Shown here one piece after another: positions 36,381 through 45,341 of a stretch of DNA of 64,000 nt. The DNA comes from G963708235 sp963708235 (GTDB lineage Bacteria > Actinomycetota > Acidimicrobiia > Spongiisociales > UBA5794): the NCBI GenBank assembly GCA_963708235.1, contig OY970200.1, positions 2,418,001 through 2,482,000 of the forward strand. The letters are read 5' to 3'. The translations under genes were made by a program, and so were the position numbers. Under the pieces are notes generated by a model. That model did not search any database. It was not told the DNA's origin and saw only the letters and a program-made list of their open reading frames with translations. Position 1 is the stretch's first letter; the number at the start of each line of letters is the position of its first letter.

Positions 36381-37282
36381 CTGCCCGCCCCGCTCGCCGC
36401 CGCCAGGGAGACGAAGTCCTCGGCGGCGAGGGTCTCGGGACGGGCGGTGGGATCGATCCCGGCGGCGACGAGGGTCGCTTCCGGATCGGCGAGAACCCCG
36501 GTCAGCGAACGACGGAGCATCTTGCGACGCTGTCCGAAGGCGGCGGCAGCAAGCCGTTCGGCGACATCGACTTCTGCTGGCGGAGGGCGGCGTTCCACCA
36601 CCACCACCGCAGAGTCCACATCGGGTGCGGGGACGAAGACCTCGGGTCGGACCGCAAACGCCAGACGCACCTCGCCGCGCAGTCGGGCGACCACACTGGG
36701 CAGCCCGTACACCTTCGATCCGGGGGCGGCGGCCAGCCGTTCGGCGACCTCACGCTGCACCATCACCACGAACCGGGTGATGGCGGGCACCCGCTTCAGC
36801 AGGTCGAGCAACAGCGGCGTCCCCACGTTGTAGGGCAGGTTGGCGACCAGCACCCATCCCTCCCCGGTCAGCACCGATCCGAGATCGACCGAGGTCGCAT
36901 CCTCGAAGCGGAGGTCCACGGTCCCGCCGGCGATAGGGCCCGCCAGCGAGTCGATCAGCAACGGTCGGAGGTGGGTGTCCACCTCGTAGGCCAGGACCTG
37001 GGCGCCGGTGGCCGCCAGGGCGGCGGTGAGGGTCCCGGTCCCTGAACCGATCTCGATGACACGGTCACCGGGCCCGACGGAGGCGGTGCGGACGATGCGG
37101 TCCACAAGCGCCGGGTCGGCGAGGAAATGCTGACCGAGGTTCTTGTTGGGGTGGTGGCCGTGGAGTTCGAGCAGGCGACGGATCTCCGAGCGACCCTGGG
37201 CGCCCGCCACCTGGGCCCCTGCGACCTCGAAGCCGGAGGTCACCTCGTTGGGCGGCGCGTCGTCGGGATCGGCCGGAATCAC
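36377..37282 (-). CDS. rsmA: 16S rRNA dimethyladenosine transferase RsmA
   Basis: Dimethylates A1518/A1519 of 16S rRNA, 301 residues. Motifs: NKNLGQHFLADPALVDRIV, the SAM site VIEIGSGTGTLTAALAATGA, the catalytic NLPYNVGTP, and the C-terminal RRKMLRRSL. A 25-residue extension precedes the conserved part. GTG 37282 was chosen because GTGA overlaps the tatD stop; the open frame upstream is a shadow of tatD. Confidence 0.95.
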   Translation of the reverse strand: MIPADPDDAPPNEVTSGFEVAGAQVAGAQGRSEIRRLLELHGHHPNKNLGQHFLADPALVDRIVRTASVGPGDRVIEIGSGTGTLTAALAATGAQVLAYEVDTHLRPLLIDSLAGPIAGGTVDLRFEDATSVDLGSVLTGEGWVLVANLPYNVGTPLLLDLLKRVPAITRFVVMVQREVAERLAAAPGSKVYGLPSVVARLRGEVRLAFAVRPEVFVPAPDVDSAVVVVERRPPPAEVDVAERLAAAAFGQRRKMLRRSLTGVLADPEATLVAAGIDPTARPETLAAEDFVSLAAASGAGR

Positions 37283-38046
37283 GGTGCGCCACCGAAGATC
37301 CGCTCGGCGGTGGCGGTGGTGGCGGCGGCGACCTCGGTGCGGGTCATCCCCCACACCTCGGCGAGGGCAGCGCCGACAAGGGGGACCAGGGCGGGACGGT
37401 TCTCCTCGCCGCGGTGCGGTGGAGGCGTCAGATACGGAGTGTCGGTCTCGACCATGGTTCGGTCCGGTGGCGCCACGGCGGCGCCGAGACGCACCGTGTC
37501 CCCGGTGGGGAAGGCCACCGGGCCGGCAAAGGAGAACGTGACCCCGAGGTCGGCGAAGCGCCGGGTCCATCGCGGTCCCCCGGTCCAGCAGTGCAGCACG
37601 GCGTTGGCGCCCAGTGCGGCGGTTTCGATGGCGTCGTGCACATCGGCGAAGGCGTCCCGGCAGTGGATGATGACCGGCTTGCCCAGGTCACCGGCGAGAC
37701 CGAGCTGGGCGGTGAAGGCGTGGCGCTGTGCCTCGGGGGGCGCCAGGTTGCGGTAGTAGTCGAGCCCGCACTCCCCCACCGCATCGGCTTCCGCCGCCAG
37801 CGCCGCGATCCGCCCCTCGACCTCCGGCCAGGATGTGGCGTCGTGGGGATGGAGCCCGGCCGACCATCGCACCCGTCCCGGATGCGCCGCCGCGATCCGG
37901 CGTGCCTCGAGCGAGGTCTCCAGATCGACGCCGGGGCACATCACCCAGCTCACCCCGTGGTCGGCCGCCTCGTCGAGCCGGTCGGCCGGTAACGCCTCTC
38001 CCAGAAACAGATGGCAGTGGGTGTCGACCCAGGTCACACCGGTCAC
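37279..38046 (-). CDS. tatD: TatD family metal-dependent DNase
   Basis: A 255-residue TIM-barrel hydrolase. Metal ligands: VDTHCHLF at the N-terminus, GECGLDYYRN, PVIIHCRDAF, LHCWTGG and ETDTPYLTPPPHRGEEN. TatD enzymes act as 3'-5' exonucleases or DNases in repair. GTG 38046 overlaps the metG stop and the gene overlaps rsmA by GTGA. This metG-tatD-rsmA-ispE order is common. Confidence 0.94.
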   Translation of the reverse strand: MTGVTWVDTHCHLFLGEALPADRLDEAADHGVSWVMCPGVDLETSLEARRIAAAHPGRVRWSAGLHPHDATSWPEVEGRIAALAAEADAVGECGLDYYRNLAPPEAQRHAFTAQLGLAGDLGKPVIIHCRDAFADVHDAIETAALGANAVLHCWTGGPRWTRRFADLGVTFSFAGPVAFPTGDTVRLGAAVAPPDRTMVETDTPYLTPPPHRGEENRPALVPLVGAALAEVWGMTRTEVAAATTATAERIFGGAP

Positions 38047-39698
38047 TCATCCTCGTCGAGGGACTCGATCTTGGTGAACAGCGGTTCTGGTTGCGCCAGC
38101 ACCGTCCCCGGAGCGATCTCGGGTCGGGTCCAGGTGGCGCTCCCTGCATCGATTCCCAGGGTGGCGAGGACCCGGGGTGAGGTGAAGGGGAGGTAGGGCT
38201 GGAGTGCCACGGCCAGCCCGGCGATCGCCTCCAGTGCGGTGACCAGCGTGGCGGCGGTGACCGCCAGATCGGTCTTGGCGGTCTTCCACGGCTGACGGTC
38301 GTTGAGGTAGACGTTGAGGGCCTGAGCGCCGGACATGGCACGTTGCAGCCCGTTGCGCAGCCGGCGTGCCTCGAGGTGTTCACCGGTCTCGACGATCATG
38401 GCGTCGATCGCGGCGACCACGGCGAGGTCGTCATCGGTGCGTGGCCCGGGGTCGGGGACGACCCCATCGAAGTAGCGGTGGGTCATCGAAACCACCCGGT
38501 TGACCAGGTTGCCCCAGGTGGCCACCAGTTCGTCGTTGACCCTGCTCACGATCTGGTCGTCGGAGAGATCGGTGTCGTTGTGTTCGGGGAGCGCCGACGC
38601 CAGGGCGTAACGGAGCGCATCGGGCTCGACCCGTTCGGCATACCACGACATCGACTTGCCCACCCCGCGACTGGCGGAACCCTTCTCCCCGCGGAAGGTG
38701 ACGTACTGGTTGGCGGGGACATCGGTGGGAAGCTCGAGACCGCCGTAGCCGATGAGCTGACTGGGCCAGATCACGGCGTGGAAGACGATGTTGTCCTTAC
38801 CGACGAAGTAGTAGGACTCGGCGGCGTCGCCTTCCCACCACGGACGCCACGCCTCGGGGTCGCCGCTGCGTTGCGCCCACTCCTTCGATGCGGACAGGTA
38901 TCCGATGACGGCCTCGAACCAGACGTAGATCCGCTTGCCGTCACCGAGATCGTCGAAGTCGGGAGGAACCGGGATCCCCCAGGTGAGGTCGCGGGTGATG
39001 GCCCGGTCCTGGAGACCCTCCTCGGTGAACCCGATGGCCATGTTGAGCACATGACGTCGCCACCCTTCCCGGGTCTTGAGCCACGCAAGCAGGTCGTCCT
39101 GGAGCTCGGACAGCTTGAGGAAGTAGTGCTCGGTGTCGCGCATCACCGGGGTGGCGCCGGAGAATCGGCTGCGTGGTGCGATCAGGTCTTCCGGGTCGAG
39201 CTGGCGTCCACAGTTGTCGCACTGGTCCCCCCGTGCTTCGCCGTAGCCGCAGTGGGGGCAGGTTCCCTCCACATATCGGTCGGGAAGGAACCGGTCGGCC
39301 TCGGGGTCGAAGTACTGCTGGCTGGTGGCCTTGGCGATGAACCCGTGTTCGGCGAGGGTCCGGAACACATCCCAGGTGACCTCCCGATGGTTGTCGGTGC
39401 CGGTGGTGGTGTACAGATCCCACGAGATCCCGAAGCTCTCCCAGTTGGAGAGGAACTCCTGGTGATAGCGGTCGACGATCGCCTGCGGGGTGACGCCCTC
39501 CTGGTCGGCCCGGACCATGATCGGGGTGCCATGGATATCGGACCCGGAAACCATCAGCACGTCGTTGCCGATGGCACGGTGGTAGCGGGCGAAGATGTCG
39601 GCGGGGAGATACGCCCCGGCGAGGTGACCGAGGTGGCGCGAGCCGCTGGCGTACGGCCAGGCGACGGCAACGAGGATCTTGCGGGGCGTTTCGGACAT
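38043..39698 (-). CDS. metG: Methionyl-tRNA synthetase
   Basis: Charges tRNA-Met, 551 residues. The class I HIGH-equivalent is HLGH (22-25). A four-cysteine zinc knuckle is present (Cys147, 150, 160, 163: CPHC...CDNC). The usual KMSKS loop reads KGSASRGVGKS, a relaxed form related to the KFSTSR type in some bacterial and archaeal enzymes. The anticodon-binding domain is followed directly by the end, with no dimerisation domain. It heads the tatD-rsmA-ispE run. Confidence 0.95.
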   Translation of the reverse strand: MSETPRKILVAVAWPYASGSRHLGHLAGAYLPADIFARYHRAIGNDVLMVSGSDIHGTPIMVRADQEGVTPQAIVDRYHQEFLSNWESFGISWDLYTTTGTDNHREVTWDVFRTLAEHGFIAKATSQQYFDPEADRFLPDRYVEGTCPHCGYGEARGDQCDNCGRQLDPEDLIAPRSRFSGATPVMRDTEHYFLKLSELQDDLLAWLKTREGWRRHVLNMAIGFTEEGLQDRAITRDLTWGIPVPPDFDDLGDGKRIYVWFEAVIGYLSASKEWAQRSGDPEAWRPWWEGDAAESYYFVGKDNIVFHAVIWPSQLIGYGGLELPTDVPANQYVTFRGEKGSASRGVGKSMSWYAERVEPDALRYALASALPEHNDTDLSDDQIVSRVNDELVATWGNLVNRVVSMTHRYFDGVVPDPGPRTDDDLAVVAAIDAMIVETGEHLEARRLRNGLQRAMSGAQALNVYLNDRQPWKTAKTDLAVTAATLVTALEAIAGLAVALQPYLPFTSPRVLATLGIDAGSATWTRPEIAPGTVLAQPEPLFTKIESLDEDE

Positions 39699-39912
39699 GC
39701 GTCACCTAGAGTCGGCGGCCGGGTGGCCCGGATGGTACCAGCGGGCGGCGGGCTGACCCGCTCCGGAGCGCTTCACATCAGCGGCGTCACGGTGTCGGGA
39801 CCGGCAACTGCAAGCGGCTCGGCCCTTCATGTGGTGACGACCCACCGAATGGATGCACAAATGGGTGCACCATGGCTTGCCCTGACCTTCACCAACAGCA
39901 CCAGATGGGGCA

Positions 39913-41100
39913 CTAGAGTGCCGAGGCCAAGCTGGGCCCGCTTGCTGGGACGACTTGCCGGGACCCACGACCATAGAGTCTGTGAGGTCGCGTGAATATT
40001 GGAATCGTTCGTAAGATTGACGATCTTGGACGGATCGTCGTCCCCGCCGAAACCCGGCGCCTGTTCAACATCACCGAGGGTGACGAGTTGGCCATCTCGG
40101 TGGAGGATGACGCCATCGTGATCCGACGCCTGGAAGCCGTATGTGTCTTCTGTGGCGCCACCGCCGAGGTGACATCCTTCCGCAGCCGGGGTCTGTGCAC
40201 CGCCTGCCGATCAGCAGCCTCGGGAGCGACTGACTTCTCGTCGGTACCGTCGCCTCCGGCGGCGTCACCCCGCACCGCCAGTTCATAGAGTTCCCGCCGT
40301 CGGACACCGTGGCGTTGTGCGGCGTCGCGCACCGCAGCCGACAGCGACGCCCCTTCCCGCCTGGCCGTGGCGACCTCGGCGAGGGCGGCATCCAGATCGC
40401 CGACGGGTGCCGGGGCGCCCGCCACGACCAGGGTGAACTCGCCGCGAGCAGCGTCGCCCGACCAGCGTTCGGCGGCCTCGGCGAGCGTCCCCGCCCACAC
40501 CTCCTCGTGCATCTTGGTCAACTCCCGACCCACCACCACCTCCCGGTCGTGACCCAGGCTGGCACCCAGGGCGGCGAGGTCGTCACCGACCCTCCGGGTG
40601 GCGGCGAAGAGCACGATGGTCCGATCCTCCGCCGCAAGCCGCACCAGACGCTCGGTCCGGGCCGACCCCTTTCTCGGCAGGAACCCTTCGAAGACGAACC
40701 GGTCGGCGGACAGCCCCGAGACCGCCAGCGCCGCGGTGACGGCGCTGGGCCCTGGTACCACGGCGATCTCGGCGCCGACCTGGCGTGCCACCCGCACCGC
40801 ACTGAGCCCGGGGTCGGCGACCGCAGGAGTGCCGGCATCGGTGATCAGCACCACGATTTCCCCCTGGGACAGCCGACCGGCGAGCTCCTCCCCACGCCGG
40901 TGCTCGTTGCCGACGAAATAGCTCCGCAACGGCTTGTGGACGCCGAGGGCGACGAGTAGCTGACCGGACCGCCGGGTGTCCTCGGCGAAGACCACATCGG
41001 CGGACTCGAGGGTGGCGGCGAGACGTGGGCTGGCATCGCCGAGGTTGCCGATGGGGGTGGCGCAGATGATGAGACGCCCGATGCGGGCAACGTCAGACAC
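39913..41100 (-). CDS. rsmI: 16S rRNA 2'-O-ribose C1402 methyltransferase RsmI, over-extended
   Basis: Tetrapyrrole-methylase-fold enzyme that methylates C1402 of 16S rRNA. Start GTG 41100 gives VSDVARIGRLIICATPIGNL, then DTRRSGQLL, ITDAGTPAVADPG, VPGPSAVTAALAVSGLSADR and FEGFLPRK. True RsmI similarity ends at RRRELYELAVRG near residue 278. The written frame then runs another 117 codons, antisense to the whole abrB-type gene. One extra C in the CCCC run at 40268-40271 would create a TGA at once and give a normal 278-residue protein, so the functional end is probably 40265. Confidence 0.88.
   Translation of the reverse strand: MSDVARIGRLIICATPIGNLGDASPRLAATLESADVVFAEDTRRSGQLLVALGVHKPLRSYFVGNEHRRGEELAGRLSQGEIVVLITDAGTPAVADPGLSAVRVARQVGAEIAVVPGPSAVTAALAVSGLSADRFVFEGFLPRKGSARTERLVRLAAEDRTIVLFAATRRVGDDLAALGASLGHDREVVVGRELTKMHEEVWAGTLAEAAERWSGDAARGEFTLVVAGAPAPVGDLDAALAEVATARREGASLSAAVRDAAQRHGVRRRELYELAVRGDAAGGDGTDEKSVAPEAADRQAVHRPRLRKDVTSAVAPQKTHTASRRRITMASSSTEMANSSPSVMLNRRRVSAGTTIRPRSSILRTIPIFTRPHRLYGRGSRQVVPASGPSLASAL
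39992..40288 (+). CDS. AbrB/SpoVT-type transcription regulator
   Basis: A 98-residue product with an N-terminal swapped-hairpin AbrB domain: VNIGIVRKIDDLGRIVVPAE, then TRRLFNITEGDELAISVEDD. A C-terminal zinc-ribbon-like part follows, CVFCGATAEV...GLCTAC (CxxC-x-CxxC). This AbrB plus ribbon layout is known from Gram-positive transition-state regulators; targets are unknown. GTG 39992 is preceded by GAGG at 39984. Residues past about 75 are low complexity and may be affected by the same possible indel that extends rsmI. Confidence 0.82.
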   Translation: MNIGIVRKIDDLGRIVVPAETRRLFNITEGDELAISVEDDAIVIRRLEAVCVFCGATAEVTSFRSRGLCTACRSAASGATDFSSVPSPPAASPRTASS

Positions 41101-41518
41101 ACCCGGAGGCTACCGACCCGGTGGCAGGCGGGTGTCGACCGACCGATTCCTGGGCTTCGGTCCACCGCCGGATGCCCAGCCTGCCTCCTGATGGAGGGGC
41201 ACCCACGGCGATTGGCAGTTCGGCGATGAAGCTGGCGCCGGGGAGACGGACCCGGGCTCCCGGGTCGAGACGACGCCGATCGATGACGGCCCCGGTGGCA
41301 TCGAGACCGACGACCCACACCGGTTCCAGCATCCCGTGACCGTGGACGGCGGCGCCCGCCAACAGCAATCCGTAGCCGGTCGGCCAGGGACGCAGCCCAT
41401 GGAGTCGATCCCGGAACGAGAAGGCGACCACCAAGGGCCCGGAGGCCCACGGCTGCCCGGTTTCGACGGCCCGGAGCTCGACGATTCGGTGTCGGCGGTG
41501 TCTGGCTGGTACGATCAT
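41093..41518 (-). CDS. DUF192-like protein
   Basis: A 141-residue protein. The middle resembles DUF192: FSFRDRLHGLRPWPTGYGLL, AAVHGHGMLEPVWVVGLDAT, GAVIDRRRLDPGARV and FIAELPIA. DUF192 is a small beta-rich family of unknown role. The similarity is weaker than usual and the C-terminal 30 residues are not conserved. ATG 41518 (MIVPARHRRHRIVE) is only two bases from the oppositely oriented bL37 start. The stop overlaps the rsmI start by 8 bases. Confidence 0.65.
   Translation of the reverse strand: MIVPARHRRHRIVELRAVETGQPWASGPLVVAFSFRDRLHGLRPWPTGYGLLLAGAAVHGHGMLEPVWVVGLDATGAVIDRRRLDPGARVRLPGASFIAELPIAVGAPPSGGRLGIRRWTEAQESVGRHPPATGSVASGCV
41505..41516 (+). promoter_or_regulatory. Possible -10 box for a leaderless bL37 message
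   Basis: TACGAT at 41510-41515 (TAnnnT type) ends five bases before the bL37 ATG, and no ribosome site is visible. A leaderless transcript is therefore suggested. The -35 side is weak (TTCGGT at 41485-41490). Confidence 0.35.
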
Positions 41519-41520
41519 GT

Positions 41521-41604
41521 CATGGCAAAGGCAAAACGTCGCAAGCTGCGCGCCCGTCGAAGCAAGGCCAACCACGGTCGTCGGCCCAACGCCGGCCGGG
41601 GCTG
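41521..41604 (+). CDS. Ribosomal protein bL37, 27 residues
   Basis: Encodes MAKAKRRKLRARRSKANHGR then RPNAGRG. The SKANHG-x-RPNA stretch (residues 14-24) matches, from memory, the tiny bL37 peptide found in the mycobacterial 50S subunit. The very basic composition and length (24-27) also agree. It is far too short for routine gene callers. It reads away from the DUF192-like gene with only two bases between start codons. Confidence 0.82.
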
Positions 41605-41778
41605 AGTCCCTTCACTTCTGAACGAGCCGTCCCTCGGTGGTGTCCGTCGATTTTCGATGACGCTCCCCACGGGCGGTTCTTTCGCGCCCTGAGCCGATTT
41701 CGATAGTCCACCGGTCAACGTACCGGGACCGGGTCCGACAGGGAACCCCCGGTCCGATCCCTTGTCGTCAGCTGCGCC

Positions 41779-43134
41779 CTACGGAACCGGGACCGAGTCG
41801 CGCAGGCTACGCCCCACCGTAGGGTCGTCGGATACCACCACGACCAGCCCCTCGCTCTCGCGGTCCACGAACATGTACGGCCCGGAGGTCTCAGGGTCGG
41901 CGGCATCCGCCAGTCCGACGTGCTCGACCCCGCCCCCGGCGTTCACCGGAGCGGACATCCCCATCGGCCCGATGGCATGGTTGAGGAACGCCTGTGCCAC
42001 CTCGACGGTGTCGTCGACGGTGTCGCCACGGAAGGTGTAGACGAAGGCCATCCCGTTTGGCGAGGTGTACAGGGCGGCGCCGTCCCCACCCCACCCGTCG
42101 ATGGTCTGGGTCAGGATCCCGCCGGAGACTCCGCCAACCAGCAACGGTTCGAGAGCCGCCGATCCCCATGTCCCGGCGTCCTGAACCGTGTACCCGGTCG
42201 CCGGGGCGGTGACCGGCGGGACCGTCCGGACCGTTTCGGCGGCCATGTACCGCGTCGGGTAACGGAGGTACTCGGTGGTGAGAGGATCGGCGCCGTAGGC
42301 GCGATCCAACTCGCCGATCCCACCTTCCTGGACCAGCGCCTCGATGAACGGGATACCGGACTCGAACGGGAAGGACAGCCACACGTTCACCGCCTCCGGC
42401 AGGGGGACCGTGGTCACCGGGCGCACGGCAGCGGCGGCAACCTGGTCGGTGTTGGGCAGCCCCTGGAGGTAGACGAGTTGGAAGAAGGTGGCATCGGCCG
42501 TCGCCAGCGCCGCCAGGGCATCGGCCTCGTCCTGGCGGCCCTCCGCTCGGAGCTCGGGGATCCGGGTTCCGTAGCGGTGGTAGACGTCGACCAGCGCCCT
42601 GACCATCTCCCGCACCAGGATGCTGCGGTCGTAGGCACTCAGATCGGTCGAGGTGGCGACCACGAGCTCCTCGGCCGTCGGGTCGTAGAACGCAGGGACA
42701 TCCTCGGCCGCCACCTCGCGGAAGAGCTGTTCGAGGTCGTCGGCAGGCCCGATCAGTCCCATGGTTCGCATCAGGCGGGTCTGTACCGCCAGGGTGTCGG
42801 TGTCGATTTCGGCGTCGAGGGCGGCAGCTCTCCTCGTCTCGAACTCGGCGTCGGTGACCAGAGCCACCCGCGGCGGGTCGAGGAAGCGAAGACCCCGGAT
42901 CCCTTCGGTGGTGGCACGCAACGTCTCCAACTCTCCCTGGAGGGACTGGGCGACACTCTCGTCGACACCGGTACCGACGGTCACCGCTGCAGGCCCGACC
43001 GACGTGATATCGACCCCGATCGTGGTCGGAGGAACGGTGGTGGTGGTCGTGGTGGGAGGTGGTTCCTCGGTACAGCCCGTCACCACGATGAGAGCGACGA
43101 CCAGGGCGAGGACCCTGCCGGAAGGAGTGGACAT
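41779..43134 (-). CDS. Lipoprotein related to a metallopeptidase family, catalytic motif lost
   Basis: A 451-residue exported lipoprotein: signal MSTPSGRVLALVVALIVVTG with lipid-attachment Cys21, then a Thr/Pro linker. Residues 135-190 (LEQLFREVAAEDVPAFYDPT, LSAYDRSILVREMVRALVDV) line up with actinobacterial proteins that have FYDP...HExTHALQDQ. Here the HExxH position reads REMVR (175-179), so both zinc His residues are gone. It may be a binding or structural protein rather than a peptidase. No partner gene overlaps it. The relation is from pattern memory and needs a profile search. Confidence 0.7.
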   Translation of the reverse strand: MSTPSGRVLALVVALIVVTGCTEEPPPTTTTTTVPPTTIGVDITSVGPAAVTVGTGVDESVAQSLQGELETLRATTEGIRGLRFLDPPRVALVTDAEFETRRAAALDAEIDTDTLAVQTRLMRTMGLIGPADDLEQLFREVAAEDVPAFYDPTAEELVVATSTDLSAYDRSILVREMVRALVDVYHRYGTRIPELRAEGRQDEADALAALATADATFFQLVYLQGLPNTDQVAAAAVRPVTTVPLPEAVNVWLSFPFESGIPFIEALVQEGGIGELDRAYGADPLTTEYLRYPTRYMAAETVRTVPPVTAPATGYTVQDAGTWGSAALEPLLVGGVSGGILTQTIDGWGGDGAALYTSPNGMAFVYTFRGDTVDDTVEVAQAFLNHAIGPMGMSAPVNAGGGVEHVGLADAADPETSGPYMFVDRESEGLVVVVSDDPTVGRSLRDSVPVP

Positions 43135-43190
43135 CGCCGGAGAGCGTACCTGCCGCCGGGCGAAACACACCAGCATGAAGGATCGCTGAC

Positions 43191-44075
43191 TCAGTGCAAA
43201 GCCAGGCGCCGGCGGGTGGCGGCGGCGACCTCCGCCCAGCGGTCCACCTGTTCCAATGGGCTTTCGTCGGGCCAGAGGATGAACGAGTCCATCCGGTGGG
43301 TGGTGACCAGGTCCGCCAACAACTCCGCCCATTGCTCGACCGGTCCGTGCCAGGCGTCCTCACCGGCGGTCTGGACCATCCCGTTGACGTTGTACATGCG
43401 ACGGATGTCCGTCGGCTGGCGTCCGGCGGCCAGGGCGGCGTCATCGATCAACCGGTGCGACCCGGCGAGCTTCTCCGGCGGGACATACGGTGACGACACC
43501 ACCCAACCGTCGGCAAGGGCTCCGATCACCCCCAGCATCCGTGGTCCGGTGGCGCCGACCCAGATCTGCATCGGGTGGACCGGCTGCGGACCGGGGTGGA
43601 GTCCATCGATCCGGTAGTGCTCGCCGTCGGTGGTCACGGAGCGCGCTCCGCTCCACATGGCCCGCATCACACCGATTGCCTCGACGAACGCATCGACCGC
43701 CTCGCCCGGAGGTCGGCGTGGTCCCCCCATGGCGGCAATTGCATCCCAGAATCCCCCAGCACCGAGACCCATCTCGAAACGTCCATGGGACAGGACATCG
43801 ATCGACGCCGCCATTTTCGCCAGCACCGCCGGAGGACGCAGCGGGAGGTTGCTCACATCGGCAAACAACCTGATCCGTTCGGTTCTTGCGGCAATCCAGG
43901 TCAACAGGGTGTACGCATCGACATGGCGACGCTGATACGGATGATCCTGGATCCCGACAAGATCGAGACCAACCGAATCGGCATGTTCTGCAACGGCAAC
44001 GGTGTGGTCGGCGGCAGCGGCATCGGGGATCGGGAAGATCCCGAACAATGGCTCAGGCGGTCGAGGTGTCGCCAT
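43191..44075 (-). CDS. LLM class flavin/F420-dependent oxidoreductase
   Basis: A 294-residue TIM-barrel enzyme of the bacterial luciferase-like family. Features: VGLDLVGIQDHPYQRRHVDA (about 32-51), ARTERIRLFADVSNLPLRPP, MAASIDVLSHGRFEMGLGAG and MQIWVGATGPRMLGVIGALA. The QDHP pattern is typical of F420-binding members, though FMN cannot be ruled out. The substrate is unknown. ATG 44075 matches the usual start; upstream ATG-like codons lie outside the conserved protein. Confidence 0.88.
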   Translation of the reverse strand: MATPRPPEPLFGIFPIPDAAAADHTVAVAEHADSVGLDLVGIQDHPYQRRHVDAYTLLTWIAARTERIRLFADVSNLPLRPPAVLAKMAASIDVLSHGRFEMGLGAGGFWDAIAAMGGPRRPPGEAVDAFVEAIGVMRAMWSGARSVTTDGEHYRIDGLHPGPQPVHPMQIWVGATGPRMLGVIGALADGWVVSSPYVPPEKLAGSHRLIDDAALAAGRQPTDIRRMYNVNGMVQTAGEDAWHGPVEQWAELLADLVTTHRMDSFILWPDESPLEQVDRWAEVAAATRRRLALH

Positions 44076-44580
44076 GTCCGTCGACCCTAGTGGCCCGTCG
44101 CTCGAATAGCTGCGCGGCATCAACTGAGCGACAGACCACTTGTCCCCTCCCGGCAGTAGACCGTTGCCGACGCCGGGTGGCGGCACGAGCAGGTGGACCG
44201 GATGATCGTGTGAAAAGAATGAGGCGGTGCGATCAGGCGACCTCAACCCGTCTGAACGGGGAGGCGGGCCCTGACCGCACCGCCATCACGACACCGAGGA
44301 GGGGGAAAGATCCTCGGCGGCTCCAACGCAATTACAACCCACTTCGGGGTGCGGCGCAATAGGACTAATGACCTGTTACGGCATTACTTTGGTTTCGCAC
44401 TGTGAAAAGTCGGGGGTGTCTTGTCGAACAATCGACGCTGGTGCGCCGACGTCGGGAGGTTTCCGCCGAACCACAACCGCGAGAGTTCGACCGGAGAGGT
44501 CGGCCGGAACGTGATGGGCGGGCCGGGGTACTGCCTCGGACGGCGGTACCGTGGAAGTCCCCACGAGTTCGGAGGACCCG
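44076..44580. other. Intergenic region without recognised gene
   Basis: About 500 bases between divergently transcribed genes. Short open frames here show no family pattern. The AT-richer patch 44320-44410 is the likeliest promoter zone, but no clear boxes were found. A GGAGG ribosome site for the next gene ends it (44571-44575). Confidence 0.5.
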
Positions 44581-45234
44581 ATGCGAGTCGTCATCATCGG
44601 AGGACACGGCAAGGTGGCCTTGCGGGCGGCGCCGCTGCTCGCCGCAGCCGGTCACGATGTCACCTCATTGATCCGCAACGCCGATCACCGCACCGATGTT
44701 GCCGCCACGGGTGCGGTTCCCGTCGTCGCCGATGTCGAGCACCTCGACATCGGAGGCATCGCCGGACACCTCGCCGGGCACGATGCGGTGGTGTGGTCGG
44801 CCGGCGCCGGAGGGGGGAACCCCGATCGCACCTACGCCGTCGACCGTGATGCGGCGATCCGCTCGATGGCGGCTGCCGCGTCGGCCGGCGTCCGCCGCTA
44901 CGTGATGGTCTCCTACTTCGACGCCGGTCCCGACCACGGGATTCCGCCCGATCACGGCTTCTTCCCTTACGCCGAGGCCAAGACCGCCGCCGATGCCCAC
45001 CTGATGGGCACCGATCTGGCATGGACGATTCTCGGACCGAGCGGCCTCACCGACGACCCGGGGACGGGAATGATCGAGGTGGGCGAGGACCTCACCGCAA
45101 GCCAGGTATCTCGCCAGGATGTGGCCAGGGTCATCGTCGCCGTCCTCGAACACCCACGGACCGCCGGGTCGTCTATCCGCTTCAATACCGGGACCACACC
45201 CATCGAGGAGGCGGTCGCCCGCTTCGAGCGCTGA
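44581..45234 (+). CDS. NAD(P)-binding Rossmann-fold protein (atypical SDR)
   Basis: A 217-residue protein of the NmrA/atypical short-chain dehydrogenase group. The nucleotide loop is VVIIGGHGKVALRAAPLLAA (about 3-22). Later core elements are VVWSAGAGGG, YVMVSYFDAG and AEAKTAADAHLMGTDLAWTI, the last holding the Lys that replaces YxxxK in many family members. Substrate unknown. The start is well supported by GGAGG five bases upstream. Confidence 0.87.
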   Translation: MRVVIIGGHGKVALRAAPLLAAAGHDVTSLIRNADHRTDVAATGAVPVVADVEHLDIGGIAGHLAGHDAVVWSAGAGGGNPDRTYAVDRDAAIRSMAAAASAGVRRYVMVSYFDAGPDHGIPPDHGFFPYAEAKTAADAHLMGTDLAWTILGPSGLTDDPGTGMIEVGEDLTASQVSRQDVARVIVAVLEHPRTAGSSIRFNTGTTPIEEAVARFER

Positions 45235-45341
45235 TTGTCCGCCACTGGACGGAGCGGACCGCCGTGTGGGTCGAGCGTAGAGCGATGCGGCTCGAAGGTA
45301 GAGTTGTTGCGAACGACTCGCATCAAGTTGCGGAGGTCCAC

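Noticed and set aside
39864..39871. GGTGCACC palindrome upstream of the AbrB-type gene as an operator
   Set aside because: A single 8-bp palindrome in GC-rich DNA is expected by chance; no second site or promoter boxes support it.
45237..45259. GTCCGC/GCGGAC inverted repeat after the Rossmann-fold gene as a terminator
   Set aside because: Only a 6-bp stem with an 11-base loop and no T-run.
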